From Rhizobium leguminosarum bv. trifolii WSM1325 (GTDB lineage: Bacteria; Pseudomonadota; Alphaproteobacteria; Rhizobiales; Rhizobiaceae), in contig CP001622.1 in the NCBI GenBank assembly GCA_000023185.1, positions 2,356,001-2,420,000 of the forward strand: a stretch of DNA of 64,000 nucleotides. Direction: 5' to 3'. Both the position numbers and the translations under genes were made by a program. Under the pieces are notes generated by a model that was not told the DNA's origin, did no database searches, and saw nothing but the letters and a program-made list of their open reading frames with translations. The number at the start of each line of letters is the position of its first letter. Position 1 is the first letter of the stretch. This document shows, one piece after another, positions 32,009 to 39,736 of this stretch.

Positions 32009-33004
32009 ATGAAGACGTTTCTGATTCCGGCCGTCTTTGCCGCGGCTCTTTCTATCGTCGCGCCGGCTGAAGCCGCCGAATGCGGCAGCGTTTCGATCGC
32101 CGAAATGAAATGGGCCTCCGCAGGCATTGCGGCGAGCTTCGATAAGATCATCCTGGAAAAGGGATACGGCTGTTCCGTCACCATTGTCGATGGCGACACT
32201 CTGCCGACCTTCGCCTCGATGAATGAGAAAGGCACCCCCGACATCGCCTCGGAATACTGGATCAATTCCGTCAGGTCCCTGCTCGATCAAGCCGTCAATA
32301 GCGGCCGGTTGGTCCAGGGGGCCGAAATCCTGGCTGACGGCGCCGTCGAGGGTTGGTGGATACCGAAATTCATCGCCGACGCCCACCCCGACATCCGCTC
32401 GGTCGAAGGCGCGCTGAAACATCCCGAACTCTTCCCCGCTGAGGACGACCCGTCGAAAGGCGCAGTCTACAACTGCCCCGCCGATTGGAGCTGCCAGATA
32501 TCGACCACCAACCTGTTCAAGGCGCTTGCCGCCGACAAGAAGGGCTTCGAACTTGTCGAGACCGGCAGTCCCGAACAGCTGGATGCGTCGATTGCCCGCG
32601 CTTTCGAAAACAAGGTCGGCTGGCTCGGTTATTACTGGGCGCCGACCGCCATCCTCGGCAAATACGACATGACGCGCCTGAGCTTCGGCGTCGGCCACAA
32701 CAAGAATGAATGGGACCGCTGTACCGCGGTTGCCGGCTGCGCCAGGCCCGAGCTCAACTCCTACCCGGTCTCGCGCGCCTTCACATTGATGACCAGGTCC
32801 TTCGCCAGCCGCACCGGACCTGTCACGACCTATCTCAAGACCCGCAAATGGGACAATGCGACGATCAACCAGGTGCTCGCCTGGCAGGACGAAAACCGCG
32901 AAACCAATGAGGATGCCGCGATCTATTTCCTTCGCAATTACGAGAGCCTGTGGACGAAATGGGTGCCAGTCGATGTAGCCGAGAAGGTCAAGGCGAGCTT
33001 ATAA
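32009..33004 (+). CDS. Glycine betaine/proline-type ABC transporter substrate-binding protein
   Basis: A 331-residue periplasmic binding protein with a signal peptide (MKTFLIPAVFAAALSIVAPA, cleavage after AEA). It has the ProX/OpuAC fold pattern: GSVSIAEMKWASAGIAASFD at the start, VTIVDGDTLPTFASMNEKG, and an aromatic region (WWIPKF, GYYWAPTAI) typical of a betaine cage. No permease or ATPase gene lies nearby, so it is an orphan component that must use a transporter encoded elsewhere. Two Met codons compete (32003 and 32009). I chose 32009 because GGGGA is then six bases upstream. Confidence 0.9.
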   Translation: MKTFLIPAVFAAALSIVAPAEAAECGSVSIAEMKWASAGIAASFDKIILEKGYGCSVTIVDGDTLPTFASMNEKGTPDIASEYWINSVRSLLDQAVNSGRLVQGAEILADGAVEGWWIPKFIADAHPDIRSVEGALKHPELFPAEDDPSKGAVYNCPADWSCQISTTNLFKALAADKKGFELVETGSPEQLDASIARAFENKVGWLGYYWAPTAILGKYDMTRLSFGVGHNKNEWDRCTAVAGCARPELNSYPVSRAFTLMTRSFASRTGPVTTYLKTRKWDNATINQVLAWQDENRETNEDAAIYFLRNYESLWTKWVPVDVAEKVKASL

Positions 33005-33024
33005 CGGCCAAAACACGATCAAGC

Positions 33025-33387
33025 ATGGACGATTCGATGACAGGCAATGTTCCCTTTCCCGACCGCGAAACCGTTGCGGAAAAGCTCGCTGGGCTGTCGG
33101 AGACCGACAAGTCATACCTGGCGCTGCTCATGGAAAACGCCGCCCAGGACGACAACCTGCTCGACGGCCTGCGCCGCCATCTCGATCTCGCCGCCGGATC
33201 GCGATTCCTGAACTCGCTGAAGCTCGAAAATCTGGGAATCTGGCTCGGAAGCCATGCGCCGGACCGGCTGCAGATCCGGCTTACGGAAACCGCCCGCTCC
33301 AGCCAACATCCCGCCTACCAGGCCTTCCGGACCGGTCTCGACCGATCCGGCGGGCTGGAAAAGATTTATCCCCCGGTCATCCGTTAG
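33025..33387 (+). CDS. Small hypothetical protein
   Basis: A 120-residue, mostly helical, soluble protein with no motif I recognise. The middle (LSETDKSYLALLMENAAQDD and LLDGLRRHLDLAAGSRFL) looks like alternating amphipathic helices. It starts 20 bases after the binding-protein gene on the same strand and may be co-transcribed. Codon use is like that of its neighbours, which supports it being real. Confidence 0.6.
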   Translation: MDDSMTGNVPFPDRETVAEKLAGLSETDKSYLALLMENAAQDDNLLDGLRRHLDLAAGSRFLNSLKLENLGIWLGSHAPDRLQIRLTETARSSQHPAYQAFRTGLDRSGGLEKIYPPVIR

Positions 33388-33462
33388 GATGATCCGGACC
33401 CGGCTGATGATCCCCGGGGTCAGCACCTGATCCGGCGATTCTAGCAGCGATCTGAACGGTCG

Positions 33463-33618
33463 TTACTTCTTCGCGGCGCGGTCGACCGAGCGGCCGGCAT
33501 CCTGCGTGGCGTTCACGGTATTTGCCGTATCTTTTCCTATACCGCGGATCGTGTTGCCGCAGGAGGAAAGGGCAAGAAGAACCATAAAAGCTGCGGCAAT
33601 TTTGGCCGTTGTCGTCAT
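33463..33618 (-). CDS. Entericidin-type small lipoprotein
   Basis: A 51-residue gene. The protein has a signal peptide ending in a lipobox (VLLALSSC, lipidated Cys at 20) and the entericidin pattern after it: CGNTIRGIGKDTANT, then a short Asp/Arg/Lys tail ending RAAKK. AAGGA lies eight bases before the ATG. Entericidins are small outer- or inner-membrane lipoproteins linked to stationary-phase and envelope stress, often without known function. It is flanked by small intergenic spaces on both sides, so it is probably transcribed alone. Confidence 0.85.
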   Translation of the reverse strand: MTTTAKIAAAFMVLLALSSCGNTIRGIGKDTANTVNATQDAGRSVDRAAKK

Positions 33619-33729
33619 CTCGGATATCCTTGTTTGAAATCAACCCCGAACGGCGACAATTGCCGTCCCGCGCCAATAACGCACGACAAACCAAAAGGTT
33701 CACTGGTTATAAGAACACCGGCTAAAGCC

Positions 33730-33749
33730 GCGCGTCCGATAGGACGCGC
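33730..33749. repeat. Hairpin of a rhizobial intergenic repeat downstream of the LysR gene
   Basis: GCGCGTCC-GATA-GGACGCGC is a perfect eight-base stem. The following AT-containing sequence (CGGAGCATAATCC) resembles the tail behind repeat copy 1 near 1.89 kb, so it is probably part of the same class of intergenic elements. There is no clear T tract. Confidence 0.5.
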
Positions 33750-33787
33750 CATCACTTTCGATCGGAGCATAATCCTGTCCGATGCAG

Positions 33788-34687
33788 CTAGGCGGCGACC
33801 GCCTTTGCTCTCTCGGCAAAGGCGCCGCGAATGCTGTCAGCCACCGTCTCGATCGGCCCCGACACCTGCGAGGCGGTCAGCAGGCGGATATCGAAGGCGC
33901 CGAGTTCCGGCAGCCCTTCCTGAGGCCCGAGGATCGCCATGTCTTCGTTGACATAGGACAGCGGCAACGGCGCGATGGCGAGATCGGAAAGCACGGCGGC
34001 GCGCTGCGCCATCGTGTGGCCGCTGAGATAGGCGACGCGATAATGCCGCTTGTTGCGTTCGAGCTGGCAGAGCGCCTCCTGGCGCCAGATGCAGCCGTCT
34101 TCCCAGATCGAGATCGGCAGCGGATCGCGGCGATGCGCCGAACCGCACTTGGCGCCAGCCCAGACCAGCCGCTCGCGGAACACCACCTCTCCGCCCGTCG
34201 GGAACGGCCGTGTCGCACAGTTGATCAAGGCCAAGTCGAGCCGCTGCTCCTCCATGCGCTTCTTCAGCCCGATGCTCATGTCGATGGTCACGTCGACCAT
34301 GATGCCGGGATAGCTTTCGGCAAAACTCTTCAGGATGCTCGGTAGCAGCCGTTCGCCGATATCTTCCGGCGCGCCGAGCCGCACGACGCCGCTGAGTTCC
34401 GGCATGATGAAGCGCGACACCGCCTCGTTCGACAGCGCCAGCATGTTGCGCGCATAGGATAGCAACATCTCGCCGTGGCGTGTCAGCGACACCGAACGGG
34501 CGTCGCGCAGAAACAGCGTTGCCCCCAGTTGCTCTTCAAGCTTCTTGATCTGCATCGACACTGCCGACGGCGTACGGAAGACCGCCTCGGCGGCGGTCGA
34601 AAAATTGCCTGTCTCGGCGATAGCCACGAAGGTACGCAGCACTTCGTTGTCAAGCAGCGGAATGGGACGGCGAAATGGAATGCTCAT
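33788..34687 (-). CDS. LysR-family transcriptional regulator
   Basis: A 299-residue LysR-type regulator. The helix-turn-helix is in GNFSTAAEAVFRTPSAVSMQ (about 30-49), with the linker QIKKLEEQLGATLFLRDARS. The effector domain follows (VRLGAPEDIGERLLPSILKS onward). I chose the ATG at 34687. The longer frame to 34729 adds only non-family residues. The effector is unknown. It is divergent from a small DUF1127-like gene (34803), with 115 bases between them, which makes that gene a candidate target. Confidence 0.9.
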   Translation of the reverse strand: MSIPFRRPIPLLDNEVLRTFVAIAETGNFSTAAEAVFRTPSAVSMQIKKLEEQLGATLFLRDARSVSLTRHGEMLLSYARNMLALSNEAVSRFIMPELSGVVRLGAPEDIGERLLPSILKSFAESYPGIMVDVTIDMSIGLKKRMEEQRLDLALINCATRPFPTGGEVVFRERLVWAGAKCGSAHRRDPLPISIWEDGCIWRQEALCQLERNKRHYRVAYLSGHTMAQRAAVLSDLAIAPLPLSYVNEDMAILGPQEGLPELGAFDIRLLTASQVSGPIETVADSIRGAFAERAKAVAA

Positions 34688-34802
34688 CGTCGCATCTTTC
34701 AATTTTTCTGATTTATAACCCCATATCATTTTGTTTGATTGAATGTCAATTGACCCTCATATTTCGGGTGTCGGCAGCTAAATGCAGCAAAGGAGGCCCG
34801 AC

Positions 34803-34991
34803 ATGTCTCAAACAAGCATCTGGAATATCGTACAGGCCCTTTCCGCATTCAAGTCGCAGAGGCGCAGGGATGCCAACCATGAGCATGCGCTCCGGGAGCT
34901 AAGGCGCTTTCCGCCACATCTGCTGGCAGATTGCCAGCGCGAGCTAGAGTTGACCGTCCCGGAGCGCCGCGCGTGCGATGGAACGCGGTAG
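34803..34991 (+). CDS. Small DUF1127-like protein
   Basis: A 62-residue basic protein. A perfect ribosome site (AAGGAGG, six bases upstream) fixes the start at 34803. The segment ALRELRRFPPHLLADCQREL resembles the DUF1127 core (LxxLPxHxLxDI) but is diverged. It is therefore probably related to the two clear DUF1127 genes at 26.6 and 51.1 kb. Its stop lies about 100 bases before the end of the LysE-type exporter gene on the other strand. Confidence 0.7.
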   Translation: MSQTSIWNIVQALSAFKSQRRRDANHEHALRELRRFPPHLLADCQRELELTVPERRACDGTR

Positions 34992-35089
34992 AGACGCTTG
35001 ATCGCTTTGAATCCGCTCAGATCGCTGCCGGTCCACTTGCAACTTCCGCTCGACCTGCGCCGCACCGACAGCCGAACGCCGAACGCCGA

Positions 35090-35698
35090 TCACAACCCAC
35101 CCAGCAGTTTGAACGCTATGATCCACATCGTGAAAGCGACGAGCGTTTCCAGCATGCGCCAGGATGAGGGTTTCGAGAAGATCGGCCGCAGCCGCTTTGC
35201 GCCATATCCGAGCGAAAAGAAGAACAGGAAGGAGCCCGTCACCGCCCCTGCGGCGAAAGAAGTCTGCTCTCCCGGATATCGCGTCGATATCGTGCCGAGC
35301 AGCACGACCGTGTCGAGATAGACGTGCGGATTGAGCCAGGTGAGTGCGAGGCAGGTCGCGAGCGTCTGCCGAAAGCTTGACGACTTTGCTTCCCCGGCCG
35401 TCAGAGCAGCGGACGATCTCAAGGCGGAATAGAGGCTTCTTGCTCCGTACAAGACCAGAAATGCGGCTCCGCCATAGCGCATGACCGGATCGAGCCATGG
35501 CATGAACCTGGCGATTTGCTGCAGGCTGGTCACGCCAAGCACGATAAGCGCGGCATCCGATACAGCGCATGCGAGGCAGACGGCAAAGACATGTTCGTTG
35601 CGCAAGCCCTGGCGGAGGATGAAGGCGTTCTGCGCGCCGATGGCGACAATCAGGCTGAGGCCCATCATCAGGCCGGTTCCATAGATCGAAAAATTCAT
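35090..35698 (-). CDS. argO: LysE/ArgO-family basic amino acid exporter
   Basis: A 202-residue membrane protein with about six helices. The family start is FSIYGTGLMMGLSLIVAIGA followed by QNAFILRQGL, and the central motif is LALTWLNPHVYLDTVVLLG. These are the hallmarks of ArgO/LysE arginine-lysine exporters. I chose the ATG at 35698, four codons inside the longest frame. It is divergent from a gene for an ArgP/LysG-type regulator, the standard arrangement in which the regulator activates export when the basic amino acid accumulates. Confidence 0.92.
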   Translation of the reverse strand: MNFSIYGTGLMMGLSLIVAIGAQNAFILRQGLRNEHVFAVCLACAVSDAALIVLGVTSLQQIARFMPWLDPVMRYGGAAFLVLYGARSLYSALRSSAALTAGEAKSSSFRQTLATCLALTWLNPHVYLDTVVLLGTISTRYPGEQTSFAAGAVTGSFLFFFSLGYGAKRLRPIFSKPSSWRMLETLVAFTMWIIAFKLLGGL

Positions 35699-35751
35699 CG
35701 CTTCGGCCAACGCCCCTCATTTCGGTGAGGCTGCGCTATCGCGATTAGGAG

Positions 35752-35764
35752 AATTAGGCTAATT
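35752..35764. promoter_or_regulatory. Dyad between lysE-type exporter and its regulator
   Basis: AATTAG-G-CTAATT is a perfect dyad, nested in an AT-rich stretch that also holds GATTA (35743) and TAATC (35764). It is the likely ArgP/LysG-type operator controlling both divergent genes. Confidence 0.65.
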
Positions 35765-35798
35765 AATCCATCTTACTCCAATTAAGCAAAACTAATCC

Positions 35799-36692
35799 AT
35801 GCTCGACTATCCCGCTCTTCGCGCCGTCGCAACCATTGTCCAGACAGGCAGCTTCGAAAGAGCCGCGACCGCGCTGAACGTGACGCCTTCGGCCATTTCC
35901 CAGCGCGTGAAGCAGCTCGAGGAGCGTCTAGGCGTCGTCCTCATCGTCAGAGGCACGCCGTGCACGGCGACCGAAAAGGGAGAATGGCTCTGCCGCCATA
36001 TGGAAAATGTCGGCATGCTCGAAGCAGAACTCTTCGGGCAGCTGCCGGCCCTCGTCGATCCCAACGAACCACGCCAAAGGGTCACGCTTCAAATCGCGAC
36101 GAATGCCGATAGCCTCGGGACATGGTTCGTCGAGGCCATGTCGAATTTTGCCAAAAGCTCTTCCTATCTGCTGAATATCGCCGTCGACGATCAGGACCAC
36201 ACCGCCGAATGGCTGCAGCGCGGGCGGGTGATCGCCGCCGTCACCAGCCTGGAAAAGCCGGTCCGCGGATGCAGGCGTTTTGCCCTTGGGGTTCTGCGTT
36301 ACCACGCCACGGCAACGCCCGATTTCGTCGCGCGCCATTTTCCACAGGGCGTGACATCAGAGGCGATCCGCAACGCTCCGGCGCTCACCTTCAATCAGAA
36401 GGACAGGCTGCAGAGCAGTTGGATCAGGCGAACGTTCGGACGCGATCTCGATTATCCCACCCACTGGCTGCCGTCGCCGCAGAGCTTCGTCGAGGCGAGC
36501 CTTTCGGGCATGGGATGGGGAATGAACCCGACACAGCTGACCCGCGAGCACCTCGCATCCGGACGGCTAGTCGAGCTGGTGCCCGACACTCCGCTCGATG
36601 TCTCGCTCTACTGGCAGATAAATCGCCTCGCCGCCGACCGCCTGGCGGATCTGACGCGCGAAGTCGTCACCGTGGCCCAGCGCCGTCTTTGA
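35799..36692 (+). CDS. argP: ArgP/LysG-type LysR regulator of amino acid export
   Basis: A 297-residue LysR-type regulator of the ArgP/IciA/LysG subgroup. It starts MLDYPALRAVATIVQTGSFE, with the helix-turn-helix ATALNVTPSAISQRVKQLEE. It has the subgroup's typical ALTFNQKDRLQSSWIRRTFG and SGMGWGMNPTQLTREHL blocks. It senses basic amino acids and activates the divergent exporter gene. The ATG at 35799 is the natural start, 100 bases from the exporter start. The naming rests on motif pattern and the divergent partner. Confidence 0.92.
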   Translation: MLDYPALRAVATIVQTGSFERAATALNVTPSAISQRVKQLEERLGVVLIVRGTPCTATEKGEWLCRHMENVGMLEAELFGQLPALVDPNEPRQRVTLQIATNADSLGTWFVEAMSNFAKSSSYLLNIAVDDQDHTAEWLQRGRVIAAVTSLEKPVRGCRRFALGVLRYHATATPDFVARHFPQGVTSEAIRNAPALTFNQKDRLQSSWIRRTFGRDLDYPTHWLPSPQSFVEASLSGMGWGMNPTQLTREHLASGRLVELVPDTPLDVSLYWQINRLAADRLADLTREVVTVAQRRL

Positions 36693-36740
36693 TGCATCAC
36701 TCAAAAATGCGGCATCATCCCGGTGACCGGGTTGCTTTTA

Positions 36741-37094
36741 TCAGACGTAAGCCGTGCGGCTGCCGAACTCGCTGGTCTCGTCAAAATTCGTCGTGCCGAT
36801 ACGCTCGCTTTCGCCGGAAAGTTCTTTCGGAACGTCACCGGCAGGCTTCGATGCAGCAGACGCCTGAGTTTGGCTGCTCTCGCTCGCTTCGAGCTTGGCG
36901 ATCTTCGCCTCCAGCGTATCGATAGATTTTTCGATCGTGGCGTTCTCTTGCTCGTCCTGCGTTTCCGACAGGGCTGCCTGCTTTTCGGCAAGCTGCGCCT
37001 CGAGAGAGGCAAGTTGGTCTGACGAACTGGAAGACGAGGTTGAAGCGGCTGAACTCAAAATGGTGGATGCAGAACTGGAAATTGCGCTGACCAT
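36741..37094 (-). CDS. Coiled-coil protein resembling the FlxA-like family
   Basis: A 117-residue protein. Serine-rich N-terminus (about 1-25), then an acidic coiled coil (QLASLEAQLAEKQAALSETQ to TLEAKIAKLEAS, about 27-72) and a disordered tail. This layout matches FlxA-like proteins, whose function is obscure. There is no signal peptide or membrane segment. I chose the ATG at 37094, two codons inside the longest frame. It is convergent with the ArgP-type regulator gene. Confidence 0.6.
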   Translation of the reverse strand: MVSAISSSASTILSSAASTSSSSSSDQLASLEAQLAEKQAALSETQDEQENATIEKSIDTLEAKIAKLEASESSQTQASAASKPAGDVPKELSGESERIGTTNFDETSEFGSRTAYV

Positions 37095-37209
37095 GAGCAT
37101 GACTTTCGATGATGGAATGTCATCGTTCTAGCCACGGATGGTAAATGTTCGATAAATAAAGTACCGTATGGTACCAAAATAATGAGAGGGCTACGCGAAT
37201 AGCGCTCTC

Positions 37210-37812
37210 CTACGCGATGGCGATGATCTCCAGTTCCTGGCCGCCTGTCTCCACCATATCGCCGACAGCCTTGCCCATCAAAAGCCGTGCGACTGGCGAG
37301 ACATAGGAAATCGATCCGGCCTTCGGATCAGCCTCGTCCTCTCCGACGATGCGATAGGTCTGCACCCGCCCGTCGTCACGACGGAAAGTCACCGTGCTGC
37401 CGAAGGCGACAGTATCGATTGACGTAGGGGAAGGCATGAGCTGAGCGGTGCGAAGTCTTGCCGTTAAGTAGCGAAGATCACGCAAAGGACTGGCCGCCTG
37501 CCGCCGCCTTTCGTTCACGTCTTCGATTGGGCTCGCAGCATCATAGGCCTCGCGAGCCTGCTGGAACTGTAATTCCAGAGCCTTCAACCCCGCTTCCGTG
37601 ACAAGGTTCGGATGAGCCGAAATCGGACGATCGGGCAGCAGGGTTTCCGAAGCGGTTTCGAAACTCTCTTCCTTGGTAAAAGCGACGGCCAATCTCGAAC
37701 TCCATTTTAGCGCGATGCGCTCTTCTAGCTGATGGGCAATTGCCTCGAAACGATCGTCGGAACCATACACCGACCGCGGACGAACCGCCAATCTTGCTTC
37801 ATAGGCAGCCAT
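37210..37812 (-). CDS. GreA/GreB-like C-terminal domain protein with long N-terminal extension
   Basis: A 200-residue protein. The C-terminal 70 residues carry the GreA/GreB beta-domain signature: AFGSTVTFRRDDGRVQTYRI, GEDEADPKAGSISYVSP and LLMGKAVGDMVE. Before it lies a helical hairpin-like region (TEAGLKALELQFQQAREAYD to RYLTARLRTAQL) lacking the acidic tip Asp/Glu pair (DLSENAEY) of true Gre factors. The first 75 residues are unlike Gre proteins. It may be an RNA-polymerase secondary-channel protein or an Rnk-type regulator without cleavage activity. Start: ATG at 37812 preferred over TTG at 37830. Confidence 0.8.
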   Translation of the reverse strand: MAAYEARLAVRPRSVYGSDDRFEAIAHQLEERIALKWSSRLAVAFTKEESFETASETLLPDRPISAHPNLVTEAGLKALELQFQQAREAYDAASPIEDVNERRRQAASPLRDLRYLTARLRTAQLMPSPTSIDTVAFGSTVTFRRDDGRVQTYRIVGEDEADPKAGSISYVSPVARLLMGKAVGDMVETGGQELEIIAIA

Positions 37813-37904
37813 CGCCGGCGGCAGAGGCAACCGCTTTCAAGGTCACGGCCCCGTAGCTGTTAAGCGCGGGAACGTCCTGTAACGCATGGCGGTGCTCGGC
37901 ACCC

Positions 37905-38090
37905 CTATTTCGAGACGTGCTGGGGTTTGCCCTTCCTCTTGGTCGATGCAAATTCCTCAAGCTGTTTCTCGCTCATGGATTCCACCATCTGTTTCGAGGC
38001 GCCTTTGAGTTCGCTCTTCGGCGTCTCGCCACGCTTGGCCGAAAGTGCGGCGCCTGCCGCCTTCTGCTGGGCCTTGGACTTGGCTGGCAT
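37905..38090 (-). CDS. DUF3008 small basic protein
   Basis: A 61-residue lysine-rich protein: MPAKSKAQQKAAGAALSAKR, then a GASKQMVESMSEKQLEEF block and a basic C-terminus. This is the DUF3008 pattern, common in rhizobia and often stress-induced. Function unknown. The ATG at 38090 is preceded by AAAGGAGAT. The upstream 14 codons of the open frame are not part of the family. It follows the DUF2945 gene on the same strand. Confidence 0.87.
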   Translation of the reverse strand: MPAKSKAQQKAAGAALSAKRGETPKSELKGASKQMVESMSEKQLEEFASTKRKGKPQHVSK

Positions 38091-38128
38091 ATCGATCTCC
38101 TTTTGCTCGAACAGAACGGCCGCCGGCG

Positions 38129-38338
38129 TCAAAGCTTCTTGAGTTCCTCAGGCTTGTGTGCCGCGCGCTTTCCCGATTTGTCGCTCTCGACTATATATTG
38201 CGGCTCGGCCTTCGATGCCTTCACGCTGTGGCCTTTGATCTTCGTCGGACTGCTCTGCTTTTTGACCACCCTGCCCTCGGTCTTTCCCTGGCTAGTATTC
38301 CAGCTTACCTCATCGCCCCTCTTCAATTGCTTCGACAT
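38129..38338 (-). CDS. DUF2945 (HVA1/TUDOR-like) small protein
   Basis: A 69-residue protein: GDEVSWNTSQGKTEGRVVKK at the start, then PQYIVESDKSGKRAAHKPEE. This is the hypervirulence-associated TUDOR-like fold (DUF2945), a tiny SH3-type barrel of unknown function found with stress proteins. It lies 38 bases upstream of the DUF3008 gene on the same strand, and the two probably form a transcription unit. Confidence 0.88.
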   Translation of the reverse strand: MSKQLKRGDEVSWNTSQGKTEGRVVKKQSSPTKIKGHSVKASKAEPQYIVESDKSGKRAAHKPEELKKL

Positions 38339-38412
38339 TGGCGGGCTCCTTTTGCCGAAAAGAGTGAGTAGTTTTTGGACGACATCGTGCTCTGATCATC
38401 CTGTTCCAAGGA

Positions 38413-38436
38413 GGCTGCGGCCCGCAAGCCGCAGCC
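38413..38436 (-). terminator. Hairpin between the DUF2171 and DUF2945 genes
   Basis: GGCTGCGGC and GCCGCAGCC form a perfect nine-base stem with a six-base loop, ten bases after the DUF2171 stop. No T tract follows on the minus strand, so it may stall or protect an mRNA end rather than be a classical terminator. Confidence 0.55.
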
Positions 38437-38445
38437 GACCGGCTG

Positions 38446-38679
38446 TCAGTTGATGGTGGCCCACTGGCTTCGAACATCCCTGGCGTTCTTCGACAGATGG
38501 ACGTGAGCATCCACGTGATCGACCCAATCGATCGGGATCAAGTGGTGCTTGCCGTCCTCCGAATCGAGCTTCGTCAGCTTGATGCGCGTGGGGCCGTCGA
38601 GGTGATCGACTGTGCCGACATGGGTGCCGTCGGCAGCCCGCACTTCCATATGTTCACGGATCTGCTCTGCGGAAATCAT
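38446..38679 (-). CDS. DUF2171 (PRC-barrel-like) small protein
   Basis: A 77-residue protein: QIREHMEVRAADGTHVGTVD, then HLDGPTRIKLTKLDSEDGKH and IPIDWVDHVDAHVHLSKNA. This is DUF2171, a short beta-barrel of unknown function widespread in rhizobia. I chose the ATG at 38679. The upstream part of the frame overlaps a promoter-like sequence. A good match to the alphaproteobacterial general-stress promoter precedes it, so it is probably induced by stress. Confidence 0.87.
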   Translation of the reverse strand: MISAEQIREHMEVRAADGTHVGTVDHLDGPTRIKLTKLDSEDGKHHLIPIDWVDHVDAHVHLSKNARDVRSQWATIN

Positions 38680-38717
38680 CGTTTCCTCCTTTGCAACATT
38701 GTCAGGTACGAAGCGGC

Positions 38718-38742
38718 AACGAGGTGGAGCAGACTTGGTTCC
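38718..38742 (-). promoter_or_regulatory. EcfG (general stress) type promoter of the DUF2171 gene
   Basis: On the minus strand GGAAC is followed after 16 bases by CGTT, the consensus for the EcfG-type sigma factor that runs the alphaproteobacterial general stress response. The -10 element ends 39 bases before the DUF2171 start. Confidence 0.65.
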
Positions 38743-38759
38743 AAACACGCGCACCGTGT

Positions 38760-39716
38760 TCAATCGGCAGTCACGTCCCAATTGTCACCCGGATTGAAGG
38801 TCCTGACGCCAGCAGCTATTTTTTCGGTCTCCCGGCCGAGATCGGCCTGGTAGACCGTGCCGTTCGCGTTCACGACGAAGGTGTGCACGCCGGTTTCGCC
38901 ATATCGGATCGGCCAGGCGATAAGGGCAAATCCTGCGATCATGTTGCCGTTGATCACATAATCGAACTCTCCGCCCGCGATGTTCGGCCCCTGGCTGTCG
39001 ATGATCCTGTAGCGATAGCCGTAATAGCCCTCGCCGGCCTTGGCCTTATCAAGCGCCGCATTGTCTTCGAGGGCATTGCCCGCCGGGCTATCACTCTCGC
39101 CGAGATCAGGCGACCAATAGAGACCATCGGTTTTGCCGTCGCTGCTGATCAGTTTCTGGGCATACTCCAGGACGCCGTCATCATCGTGGTCGGCGGAAGA
39201 ATATTCCTTTTGGGCGTCGACATAGGCCTGCATCGTGTCGATAGTCTGCAATTCGTTCTCGCCAACGCGACGATTGATGATCTCCTCGAACCCGGCATAG
39301 GTGTCGAAACCCCATTTGCCATCGTCGCCCTTCACGATCGGAAATGGCAGAGGCCATAATTTGTCGCCGATCTCGATGATCTTGCGGTTATCGACGTCCT
39401 TGACGACGATCTTCTTGCTTGTGCCGTCCCGGATCTGTGCGTAGGTGTCCATCACCCCTTCGCCTGCTTTCGCTTTCGCTGCATCGATGCCCAGCAGCGC
39501 CGTAAACTTATCGAAATCATCAGCCGCCAAGGCCGCCTTGAAAGCGTCGATGGCCTGTTCCGGCGTCTCGAATACGGGCGGATCGCTCTGCGCGGCGAAG
39601 CCCGAGATGACGGTCGCATCGGATGGCTCCGCTGCAGATGTGGAAACCGGATTGGTGGCGAGAACCGCAAAAGCGAACACCGAACCCAGAAGCATGTTTC
39701 TGACTGATCTGGTCAT
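38760..39716 (-). CDS. DUF2950 secreted protein
   Basis: A 318-residue exported protein with a signal peptide (MLLGSVFAFAVLATNPVSTS, cleavage near 28). The mature part shows DUF2950 landmarks: FETPEQAIDAFKAALAADDF, KWGFDTYAGFEEIINRRVG, then GYYGYRYRIIDSQGPNIAGG and FALIAWPIRYGETGVHTF. DUF2950 and DUF3300 genes occur together in many proteobacteria, as here, but their job in the envelope is unknown. It lies 20 bases after the DUF3300 gene and must be co-transcribed with it. Confidence 0.9.
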   Translation of the reverse strand: MTRSVRNMLLGSVFAFAVLATNPVSTSAAEPSDATVISGFAAQSDPPVFETPEQAIDAFKAALAADDFDKFTALLGIDAAKAKAGEGVMDTYAQIRDGTSKKIVVKDVDNRKIIEIGDKLWPLPFPIVKGDDGKWGFDTYAGFEEIINRRVGENELQTIDTMQAYVDAQKEYSSADHDDDGVLEYAQKLISSDGKTDGLYWSPDLGESDSPAGNALEDNAALDKAKAGEGYYGYRYRIIDSQGPNIAGGEFDYVINGNMIAGFALIAWPIRYGETGVHTFVVNANGTVYQADLGRETEKIAAGVRTFNPGDNWDVTAD

Positions 39717-39736
39717 GACTTTCCTCCTTCTTCCGG

